From Chlorobiota bacterium (GTDB lineage: Bacteria; Bacteroidota; Ignavibacteria; Tepidaquicellales; OLB5): DNA of 44,437 nt. A model generated the notes under the pieces. The model was not told where the DNA came from and did not search any database. It saw only the letters and a list, made by a program, of their open reading frames with translations. A program made the position numbers and the translations under genes. Below are positions 34,092-41,533 of the stretch, one piece after another. The stretch's first letter is position 1, and every line of letters starts with the position of its first letter. The stretch is taken from contig JAKEEM010000014.1 of assembly GCA_022616535.1 (NCBI GenBank), forward strand, positions 1-44,437, read 5' to 3'.

Positions 34092-35833
34092 TGTATTACC
34101 TGGCTTATCAATGAAACACTGAAAATACTCAGTAAAAACCAGCCGATAAATCCTTCGAGAATTGTTAAGTATCGTGGAATACCTTTGATTGGAATCTGGC
34201 CAAATCCCAGGGTTGAAAACACATTTAAGCTCAAAGCAACCGAATCAAGTATATGAATCAATAAAAACCAAAGAACTGTCACCATAAAAACAACGCCGTA
34301 AAGGACTGTCGCAATTACTTGTTTTGAGCGGCTCATTTTCTCCCATTCATCAGGGAATATGTCAATTACTTTATAGAAAAATTTGGTAGGTTTATCCTTT
34401 AAAAGCTCAAGAAAATAAAGCGGCTTTCCGAAAATATGAAAATACCATGGTACTTTGCCTTTGGAATCTGCCACGAAATTAATGTAATCAGCGTAAGTGG
34501 GAGTTTTTTGTTCTTTAGCTATAATGGAGTCTTCTATTTCAAGCAGCGATTTAGGGGATGACAGGTAATGCCCGTAAACTTTCAGCTGGTCGAACAGCGA
34601 ACGCCTGTGAAAAGATGTAATTGTATACGGAAAGAAAAAATAAATCCCTGCAAAAAACAAAAGAACATATAATGCAATTTGAATTGCTTTTAAAGGATTA
34701 GTTCCGTAGTCGCAAAAGGTTTTCAGAAAAACATTCATTAGGTAGTTGAAAAAAAGTGTTTTGTCTTTACCGCTTGCATATTGATTTTTAAGATAGGAGG
34801 TTTCGATATCCTTCCATTCTATATAGCAGGCATTCGCGGCTATACGGTTACCCTGTGACTTAAAAGCATTATAAAAATTTGCATAACAGCTAATCAGACT
34901 GTTAAATAGTAATTCACTGTTAATACTGTCAGCATCCTGACCGCTTAATACTTTCTGAGTTTTCTGATCAAGAATTGCAATTCTGTTTTTTTCAACCGTT
35001 GACCATTGAATTCTTGTATTAATCGGGTTAACGTTAAAGGCATCCATAACAATTTTCCCGTTGAATTTCGAATCATAAGTAACAAATGCATTTGCAACCG
35101 TGGTTTCGGATAAATCAAGCGTTGCATTTACATTGTTGCCGATAAATCTGAGATTGTTAAAATCCGATTCGGAGATTTCGATAAAAAATTGAGTGTTATT
35201 TCCTAAGTGCGGAGGCAAATCAAAATCACAGCTTTGGATAGTTAAATCAAATCCTTCAAGCTTATTTGAGAGGCGGAACAACCGAGGTTCCATATCGAGC
35301 GCATCAGTATCGCCGAAGTGACTTTCATTTATGGAGATTTTACAGTTTTTAAATGTAAGTCTGTCATTAACGTTATTTCTCACAAACTTAAATCCGTGTT
35401 CAAGTCTGCAGCTATCGATATCGATAAACTCGATATTGTTTCCGTAAATCCTTAGGGTTTTTTTGAATGTGCAGTCTTTAAAAATCGCTTTGATTGGAGT
35501 GCAATTGAAAATCGCAAAGTAATCAAGAAAGGTAATATTGCGGAGAACTAACCAGTAGTCTAAATCGAAGTCACAGTTCAAAAGCCGGATGCTTGATTTT
35601 ATTAAAAGCTCTGGAGCCCCTTCATTAAACCTTTTATCCATCCCGTATTTGTCGTCGTTAAAAATATATCTTATCTTTACATTTTCAAATGTTGTGTGCT
35701 TTTCGCATTTAGCCATTTCTTCGACAAATTTCGTAAAGGTAACGGTTTGATTATCAATCGGCGAGTCGGAAAAAACCGCTACCGGTAAACAAAGTGCTGA
35801 TAATATTGCAATTAATTTTTTCAAGAAGGGCAA
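34088..35833 (-). CDS. Ion channel with N-terminal predicted periplasmic repeat domain
   Basis: A 581-residue protein with an unusual layout. A signal peptide (LKKLIAILSALCLPVAVFS) is followed by about 330 residues of short repeating strands such as FIDIDSCRLEHGF, RLTFKNCKISINESHF and LDLSETTVANAF, as in pentapeptide or beta-helix proteins. Then come a membrane helix (about 388-407), a cytoplasmic loop, a second helix (507-530), a pore segment LNVFSTLGFGQIPIKG and a last helix reaching the C-terminus. STLGFGQ resembles the TVGYG selectivity filter of two-TM K+ channels. The listed start is TTG 35833, which falls in a TAAATTTG box; the TTG at 35824 may be the real start. The following DUF2177-like gene overlaps its stop codon. 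Confidence 0.75.
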   Translation of the reverse strand: MPFLKKLIAILSALCLPVAVFSDSPIDNQTVTFTKFVEEMAKCEKHTTFENVKIRYIFNDDKYGMDKRFNEGAPELLIKSSIRLLNCDFDLDYWLVLRNITFLDYFAIFNCTPIKAIFKDCTFKKTLRIYGNNIEFIDIDSCRLEHGFKFVRNNVNDRLTFKNCKISINESHFGDTDALDMEPRLFRLSNKLEGFDLTIQSCDFDLPPHLGNNTQFFIEISESDFNNLRFIGNNVNATLDLSETTVANAFVTYDSKFNGKIVMDAFNVNPINTRIQWSTVEKNRIAILDQKTQKVLSGQDADSINSELLFNSLISCYANFYNAFKSQGNRIAANACYIEWKDIETSYLKNQYASGKDKTLFFNYLMNVFLKTFCDYGTNPLKAIQIALYVLLFFAGIYFFFPYTITSFHRRSLFDQLKVYGHYLSSPKSLLEIEDSIIAKEQKTPTYADYINFVADSKGKVPWYFHIFGKPLYFLELLKDKPTKFFYKVIDIFPDEWEKMSRSKQVIATVLYGVVFMVTVLWFLLIHILDSVALSLNVFSTLGFGQIPIKGIPRYLTILEGFIGWFLLSIFSVSLISQVIQ

Positions 35834-36104
35834 ATTTATTCAATGAGTTTGAATAATTAAACCCAATAAAAAAAGCAGTTTTTATAAAAATCCCTCTTTA
35901 AGAGGGGATAACCAGGAGGAAAATGATGCAGAGAAACAACATGATTTAATAAACCGGTATGTTTTATTAAGCAGTCCGCGTAATAAAAACATAGTTTAAT
36001 CTGCATTACAAAATTAATAATCGGAAAAATGTTTGTATGTAGCAATTAAAACGAAGTTTTTGTAGTGAAATGTATTACAGTTAAAATTAAGGTTAGATTA
36101 ATGG
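35834..36104. other. Intergenic region with small palindrome
   Basis: 271 bases between pyk and the ion channel gene. CCCTCTT-T-AAGAGGG (35892-35906) is a near-perfect palindrome, similar in flavour to the C-rich repeats near 2349. A 62-codon frame over it shows no family features and is not called. Confidence 0.4.
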
Positions 36105-37544
36105 TTAAGCTTTTGCAAATCTTATCCAGATATCTTTTCCTTTTTCATCCATTGGCGCACCGGAAGTAAATATAACCGTTCCACCCTTATTAACTAAATT
36201 ACTTTCTCTCAGCAGGGTTGTTGCAGTCTTAATTGCTTCAATTTCATCGGGAATATCTTCAAAATAAATTGGTATTATTCCCCAAACCAGCCGCAGAATA
36301 TTCATCACTTCAAAGCTGTCTGATAAAGCAATAATCCTTGTAGATGGCCTGAATTTTGACATTGCCTTTGTAATTCTGCCGGTTCTAGTAAACGATACGA
36401 TTGCTTCAGCGCCGAGCTGAACCGCCATTGTAGTCAGTGCCCTGCCGACGGAAATAAAAACTGTGTCAGAAAGCGACGACGGATTATCCATTCTTTCAAT
36501 TTTAACTAAATCCATATTTGACTCTGTCTCAACAAGAATATCATTCATCATTTCGACTGCTGCCGCGGGATATTTACCAACGGAAGTTTCACCGCTCAGC
36601 ATAACAACATCCGTCCCATCCCACACAGCATTTGCCACGTCGGAAGTTTCAGCCCTTGTTGGCACAGCATAATTAATCATCGATTCAAGCATCTGAGTTG
36701 CTGTGATAACCATAATGCCTTTATTATTACATTTTCGGATAATGCTTTTCTGAATAACAGGCACCTCCTGCGGCGGAAGCTCCACTCCTAAATCTCCGCG
36801 AGCAATCATTATACCATCTGAAACAATAAGTATTTCATCAAAATTTTTTACAGCTTCGGGCTTTTCGATTTTAGCTATTATGTTTTTATCGAACCCTTTG
36901 TTTACAAGGTATTTTCGAAGTTCAAGGATATCTTCCACTTTCCTCACAAACGACAAGGCAATAAAATCCACCCTGTGAGTCAATGCAAAGTCCAAATCAT
37001 TGTAGTCTTTTTTAGTGAGAGAAGGCAAGTTCAGCTCAACGCCGGGGAAATTCATTCCTTTACGCGGCTTTAGAATACCTCCTTCGATAACTTTGCAAAA
37101 AATTGAGCCGTCATTTTTTGAAACTATTTTAAGCTTGATAAGACCATCGTCGATGAAAATATTATCACCCGGCTTTGCATCATTAACCAGCCCTTTATAA
37201 GAACACGTGAACCTTTCATTTGTCCCAATAATATCTTCCATTGTTATCTCAACATTTTCATTATTTCTCAGTTCATATTCATGAAGTTTAAGCTCCCCTA
37301 CTCTTATTTTGGGACCCTGTAAATCTATTAATATGGCAATAGGTTCGCTTGCTGCTACACAGGCATCGTTAACATTTTTAAAAACCTGTTCATAATATTG
37401 GTGGCTGCCGTGCGAAAAATTCAAACGGACTCCATCGATTCCAGACTCAATTAATTCTATGATTTTTTTGACTGAATCAGAGGCGGGACCTAGAGTAGCA
37501 AGGATTTTTGTGTTTTTATAAGTTTTCTTTTTGCCGGTTACCAA
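36105..37544 (-). CDS. pyk: Pyruvate kinase
   Basis: Pyk makes pyruvate and ATP from phosphoenolpyruvate, the last glycolytic step. The 479-residue protein has KILATLGPASD, VRLNFSHGSH, the ADP/K+ region, NIIAKIEKPEAVKN with the catalytic lysine, MIARGDLGVELPPQEVP and MLSGETSVGKYP. The C-terminal allosteric domain ends with SGAPMDEKG. The start is TTG at 37544; no ATG lies near, and the N-terminus fits the family. It follows the Mrr-like membrane protein by 15 bases and is probably the third gene of an operon whose first member is a lipoprotein, an unusual partnership for a glycolytic enzyme. Confidence 0.96.
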   Translation of the reverse strand: MVTGKKKTYKNTKILATLGPASDSVKKIIELIESGIDGVRLNFSHGSHQYYEQVFKNVNDACVAASEPIAILIDLQGPKIRVGELKLHEYELRNNENVEITMEDIIGTNERFTCSYKGLVNDAKPGDNIFIDDGLIKLKIVSKNDGSIFCKVIEGGILKPRKGMNFPGVELNLPSLTKKDYNDLDFALTHRVDFIALSFVRKVEDILELRKYLVNKGFDKNIIAKIEKPEAVKNFDEILIVSDGIMIARGDLGVELPPQEVPVIQKSIIRKCNNKGIMVITATQMLESMINYAVPTRAETSDVANAVWDGTDVVMLSGETSVGKYPAAAVEMMNDILVETESNMDLVKIERMDNPSSLSDTVFISVGRALTTMAVQLGAEAIVSFTRTGRITKAMSKFRPSTRIIALSDSFEVMNILRLVWGIIPIYFEDIPDEIEAIKTATTLLRESNLVNKGGTVIFTSGAPMDEKGKDIWIRFAKA

Positions 37545-37559
37545 GCTGTAATTTGCAAG

Positions 37560-38288
37560 CTATAATTTAATTGTTCTCACAACTTTTATTATTCCATTAA
37601 TATCATATAATTTTACATTGTCGCTTTTCAGATTATCAGTTATCTTTTTATTAAACCCCTTTTGAGAAAATATTAACAACTCGTTGCAATTTTTCTCAAT
37701 TTGTCTTTTTGTTAAGCTGTCGATAAATTCAATTTCTTTTACCTCGGTAGATTTAGTATTAAAGGATAAATAAAAATTGCTCCCATCCTTGGAGAGAATT
37801 CTGTCATTTGGATTATCATCGGAATATAAATCGTCTTTAACTTCATAACCGAGGTGCATTAAAATATTCATTACTTCTTTTTCAAAGCTTAATCCGTCTA
37901 ATATTCTCCAGAAACTGTAATCTTTTCTTATCCTCCAAAAATCATACTGGTCTCTTTCTTCATTATACTTTGTTATTGTTTTATGCTCTTTAGTCTTTTC
38001 TTTTATGTGTTTGAAATAAAACATCTCACCGAGCTTAAAAAGGACCGCGGGAACTCCGACACAAATAATTCCAAGACTTGCAAATAAAAATACCTGCATA
38101 ACAAACTGCAGCAACGTAGCAGGCTTTACCTGCATGTAATAAAAGACGTAAATAACCAATCCGAATGCAACGCCTATCCCGATTGTTAAATGATGAGTTA
38201 GAATATCGGAAATCTTTTTATCCCTGATTTCACTTTGCCTCATTCGTGCTTTGGTTAAGCCAAATTTATGATAAGTTGGGACTTTCAT
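37560..38288 (-). CDS. Membrane protein with C-terminal Mrr-like (restriction-endonuclease fold) domain
   Basis: A 242-residue protein. Two adjacent hydrophobic helices (about residues 33-52 and 60-87) are followed by a charged linker and a soluble domain from about residue 127. LDGLSFEKEVMNILMHLGYEVKDD, then NPNDRILSKDGSNFYLSFNTK, fit the alpha-beta start and the D...(E/Q)xK strand of Mrr/restriction-endonuclease-like domains. The catalytic D and K may survive (NDRI, NTK), but the usual E/Q is replaced by Asn. Such proteins often act on foreign DNA, but membrane-bound, degenerate versions occur without known function. The ATG immediately follows the TAA stop of the lipoprotein gene. The family assignment is from motif reading and needs a profile search. 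Confidence 0.6.
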   Translation of the reverse strand: MKVPTYHKFGLTKARMRQSEIRDKKISDILTHHLTIGIGVAFGLVIYVFYYMQVKPATLLQFVMQVFLFASLGIICVGVPAVLFKLGEMFYFKHIKEKTKEHKTITKYNEERDQYDFWRIRKDYSFWRILDGLSFEKEVMNILMHLGYEVKDDLYSDDNPNDRILSKDGSNFYLSFNTKSTEVKEIEFIDSLTKRQIEKNCNELLIFSQKGFNKKITDNLKSDNVKLYDINGIIKVVRTIKL

Positions 38289-39665
38289 TTACGGTGCATG
38301 CGAGCATTGAGTGTTTTGAATTGTGTTAAAAGATGCGGTGTTCAAATTCGCCTGGTTGGTCTCATAAAAATCTACATTAAAATATACTGAAGAGGCATCG
38401 TTTACCTCTATAATAGGGTTGCCTCCAACTGGAGTTACTGGATTATCTGTTAGGCATCCCGTACCATCGCTTTTAAGACTTTGAATATATAAATCATTTG
38501 CTCCGGCGCCAAATGAAGCGCTTGAGCCCGCAAGTAAATAGCCACCATCTGACTTAATCGACAAAGCATTACCTATATCGGCACCGACTCCTCCGAATAT
38601 TTTAGCATAATTAAAAGCTCCGTCGCCATAAAGCTTCATTAGGCACATATCCGATGAATTTTCATTTGTATTTTGCAGCATTCCAGCAAGAACATAGCCT
38701 CCATCAGAGGTCTGTATAACTCTGTTAAGCTGATCAACACCCGAAACGCTGCCCCCAAATGTTCTTGACCAGTATACAAAACCCTGGTTATCGATGTTAA
38801 ATACATAACCGTCTTCTGAGGATAAACCAAAAGAGATTGTTGAGCCGCAGGCAATGAAACCGTTTAAAGACGTTTGAAGGTCTTTAATATTATCAAATCC
38901 TGTGCTTCCGTAGGTTTTCGACCAGTTGATTAACCCATCACCAAAGAGCTTTAAAACATACCCGTCACCAAGTGAACCGAATGAAAAGGTATATCCGCCT
39001 ATGATATAACCACCATCGGAAGTTTCTCTAATTGAATTGCCAAACTCATTAAACTGTCCCCCATAACATCTGACCCACATAATGCTTCCGCTTTGGTCAA
39101 TTTTTAAGGAGTAAACATCATAACCTCCCGAGCCGAATGAATTTGAATATCCTGTAAGAATATATCCTCCGTCGCCGGTTTGTATTACACAATTAGAATA
39201 ATCCTCATTCCACCACCGGTAATACTTGCTCCATTGAATATTTCCGCCTGCATCTAACTTAATTGTCAAGGGGTCGAAACTCCCGCTGAATGAAGTAGTA
39301 TGCCCCCCTATTATAAATCCCCCGTCATTTGTTTTCTCAATATAGGTTGCCTGGTCATTTCCGCTGCCACCGTATAAATTTGACCAAATAATGCTTCTAT
39401 CCGCAGCAAGTTTTATGATAAAAATATCATTATCGCCAAACGCCGATGCAATTGTGTAACCGCATAAAACGATTCCGCCGTCATCCGCTTGTTTAATACC
39501 AGTCACAAGGTCGGAAACACTTGTTCCCATGCTCATTGAAAATATCTGGGTTGGGCTTGTAAAGGGCGGCTCAACAGGCGTTTCTTCCTTTCGGCATCCG
39601 ATAATTGAAGCAAGAGCTATTATCCAAAAAGCAGCTAAAACAATTATGATTTTAATTTTTTTCAT
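38289..39665 (-). CDS. Repeat-rich lipoprotein (beta-propeller-like)
   Basis: A 458-residue protein with a lipoprotein signal peptide ending in SIIGC, so it is anchored by lipid after cleavage by LspA. The mature part is made of about seven repeats of roughly 50 residues with the core DGGYIIGGYTxSFG...DxYxLKxxxxGxxxWxxxYGG. This pattern resembles SBBP/delta-60-type propeller repeats of secreted Bacteroidota proteins, suggesting a seven-bladed propeller. No catalytic residues are recognised, and there is no T9SS sorting domain. Its stop codon is directly followed by the ATG of the Mrr-like membrane protein gene. Confidence 0.8.
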   Translation of the reverse strand: MKKIKIIIVLAAFWIIALASIIGCRKEETPVEPPFTSPTQIFSMSMGTSVSDLVTGIKQADDGGIVLCGYTIASAFGDNDIFIIKLAADRSIIWSNLYGGSGNDQATYIEKTNDGGFIIGGHTTSFSGSFDPLTIKLDAGGNIQWSKYYRWWNEDYSNCVIQTGDGGYILTGYSNSFGSGGYDVYSLKIDQSGSIMWVRCYGGQFNEFGNSIRETSDGGYIIGGYTFSFGSLGDGYVLKLFGDGLINWSKTYGSTGFDNIKDLQTSLNGFIACGSTISFGLSSEDGYVFNIDNQGFVYWSRTFGGSVSGVDQLNRVIQTSDGGYVLAGMLQNTNENSSDMCLMKLYGDGAFNYAKIFGGVGADIGNALSIKSDGGYLLAGSSASFGAGANDLYIQSLKSDGTGCLTDNPVTPVGGNPIIEVNDASSVYFNVDFYETNQANLNTASFNTIQNTQCSHAP

Positions 39666-40153
39666 GAATTATTTTATCGTTTCACAATCCTTTTTAACCG
39701 ACAGAACGTAAGATATAGTATATCACTTCAGTTGCTGACCAATACATAAATGTTATAAAAACAACGAAAAACGAAAATATGAGTAAAATACAGGTTAAAA
39801 CAAATACCGTAAAAGAGGTGTAATATGATATCTTATAGTGGAATCTACCTAATAATTTCAAATTATGTAAAAATATCCAGAATAATAAGTTTTTGCAAGT
39901 CTTAACAGCTTCAGAAATAACATCACACAAAAAATCAAGATATACCACTCGTTATGAACTACTACTCATTTAAAGTTAAAGATAAAATAAACTGCCATAA
40001 ATGTCTGCATTACTTGATTTTTATCTTGTTTTTTAATTATATTTGTATTCTAAATCACACAAAAGGAACCTATAATTAAACAAAGTTACTGTATTTTTAA
40101 GCAAGGTAATTATTTAACTAACATTAATAGTCCCATAGGACGGGAGGGCAAAA
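39666..40153. other. Intergenic region between lipoprotein gene and small ORF
   Basis: 488 AT-rich bases between two divergent genes. An 84-codon GTG-start frame (39948-39694, minus strand) encodes one long hydrophobic stretch but has no start signal or recognisable family, so it is not called. A strong Shine-Dalgarno sequence lies at the right end (40142-40148). Confidence 0.45.
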
Positions 40154-40405
40154 ATGAAGCCGCAAGTTAAGACAAAGAGCGATAACCCATTAAGTGAGCT
40201 GATTGACGATGAAACGTACAATAATCTAAAGAAATACAAGTTATTAGACGAAAAAGCCATACGTGATTACAAAATCCGCCAGATGTACAAGGATATGAGA
40301 CGGGAAATGAGCGCCGGCGAGGCAATCGATAAAATACAGGAAATGTTCCCCTATCTCCAGTTTGATACAATCCGCAAGATTGTTTACCAGGTCTCCAAGA
40401 AATAA
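40154..40405 (+). CDS. Small hypothetical protein (83 residues)
   Basis: A highly charged, probably all-helical cytoplasmic protein. It begins MKPQVKTKSDNPLSELIDDE and continues with a helix-rich part and EMSAGEAIDKIQEMFPYLQFDTIRKIVYQ, which could be a helix-turn-helix-like bundle. I do not recognise a family. The Shine-Dalgarno sequence GGGAGGG lies 5 bases before the ATG, unlike most genes here, and supports real translation. The next gene, nadE, starts 40 bases later on the same strand, so they may be cotranscribed. Confidence 0.7.
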   Translation: MKPQVKTKSDNPLSELIDDETYNNLKKYKLLDEKAIRDYKIRQMYKDMRREMSAGEAIDKIQEMFPYLQFDTIRKIVYQVSKK

Positions 40406-40445
40406 CAGGCACTAGCTGCCAAGTGGTCTTAAACAAGACATAACT

Positions 40446-41324
40446 TTGGAAACCGGAAACAATAAAGCCGTTACAAGAAGCTCTTCGAAAAGACATAATC
40501 CATTCCAAATACCTGTGAACCGGGACCTGATTAAGGTCCTGGTTGACTTTATCCACAACGAAACCACCCGCTTCGGCATTGGTAAAGTTGTCATCGGACT
40601 TTCCGGCGGGGTCGATTCCACCGTGGCTGCGTATCTTGCGCAGAAAGCTCTCGGTCCCAAAAACGTTGTGGGAGTGCTGATGCCGTATCGTGAATCCAGC
40701 GCTGACAGCGTTAAGGATGCGCTCGCCGTTATCAAATCGCTCCGGATTAAGAGCACGATTCTTGATGTCACCGGCGCGGTGGACGGCCTTATCCGCAATG
40801 ACCCCGACATCGAATCCAGCCAAGTGCGCAAGGGAAACGTGATTGCGCGAATGCGGATGATTTACCTCTTCGACCAGTCCAATGAGCATAAGGCGCTTGT
40901 GCTGGGAACGGGCAACAAGACCGAAATCCTGCTCGGGTACACGACGCTTTACGGCGATTCAGCATCGGCAATTAACCCCATTGGTGATTTGTACAAAACG
41001 CAGGTCTGGCAGCTGGCGGAGCTTCTCGGATGCCCGAAGCAAATCATACGCAAAAAGCCATCGGCGGATTTGTGGCGCGGACAGACCGATGAAGGCGAGC
41101 TTGGATTCACCTACCGCGAGGCGGATGAGCTGCTCTATTATATGGTTGACCAGCGTTTTAATGACAAAGAGCTTACCGGTTTGGGATTTAAGCCGAAGCT
41201 GATTAAAGCGGTTAAATCCCTTATACAGCAAAACCAGTTTAAGCGCGTTATGCCGATTATCGCAAAAGTCTCCAACCGCACGGTTAACGTTGATTTCAGG
41301 TACAACAGAGACTGGAACACGTAA
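40446..41324 (+). CDS. nadE: Ammonia-dependent NAD+ synthase
   Basis: NadE amidates nicotinic acid adenine dinucleotide to NAD+. The 292-residue protein has the PP-loop SGGVDST (residues 53-59), LVLGTGNKTEILLGY, GDLYKTQVWQLA and KKPSADLWRGQTDEGELGFTY. There is no N-terminal glutaminase domain, so ammonia is the expected nitrogen donor. The listed start is a TTG at 40446 without a clear ribosome binding site; GTG at 40515 (before NRDLIKVLVDF) is an alternative closer to the usual NadE N-terminus. A heptamer tract begins 2 bases after the stop. An antisense frame of 240 codons over this region is a shadow. Confidence 0.94.
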   Translation: METGNNKAVTRSSSKRHNPFQIPVNRDLIKVLVDFIHNETTRFGIGKVVIGLSGGVDSTVAAYLAQKALGPKNVVGVLMPYRESSADSVKDALAVIKSLRIKSTILDVTGAVDGLIRNDPDIESSQVRKGNVIARMRMIYLFDQSNEHKALVLGTGNKTEILLGYTTLYGDSASAINPIGDLYKTQVWQLAELLGCPKQIIRKKPSADLWRGQTDEGELGFTYREADELLYYMVDQRFNDKELTGLGFKPKLIKAVKSLIQQNQFKRVMPIIAKVSNRTVNVDFRYNRDWNT

Positions 41325-41325
41325 G

Positions 41326-41360
41326 CAATTATCAATTGACAATTGACAATGAGCAATAAA
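41326..41360. repeat. AT-rich heptamer tract after nadE
   Basis: Five exact 7-base steps: CAATTAT, CAATTGA, CAATTGA, CAATGAG, CAATAAA. The tract begins 2 bases after the nadE stop codon. Confidence 0.75.
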
Positions 41361-41494
41361 AGGCAAAAGCCAACTATAATTATCAATGAGTAATTAGAAG
41401 AAAAAGCTTGCAAAGCAACAACCGGGAGAGACAAAAACTTTAAGTCCCACGGAACAAAACCACAAAAAATCCCGTTAAAACCCTAACAAATTCA

Positions 41495-41525
41495 TTGAAT
41501 TTACGTTAATTTTAAACTATATTTG
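41495..41525 (+). promoter_or_regulatory. Promoter of the S8 protease gene
   Basis: TTG (41495-41497) is followed after 20 bases by TATATTTG (41518-41525), a full match to TAnnTTTG. The ATG lies only 8 bases downstream of the box, so the transcript would start at or next to the start codon, giving a leaderless or nearly leaderless message. Confidence 0.5.
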
Positions 41526-41533
41526 CTATTTCT

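Noticed and set aside
35857-36045. 62-codon minus-strand frame upstream of the channel gene
   Set aside because: The C-terminal part is translated from a small palindromic repeat, and no family features are seen.
39694-39948. 84-codon hydrophobic minus-strand frame with GTG start
   Set aside because: The single hydrophobic stretch can arise by chance in AT-rich DNA, and no ribosome binding site or promoter was found. It could be revived by conservation in relatives.
40167-40889. 240-codon frame on the minus strand over the small ORF and nadE
   Set aside because: It is antisense to nadE, whose motifs are unmistakable, and to a small gene with a strong ribosome binding site. Its translation shows no family features.
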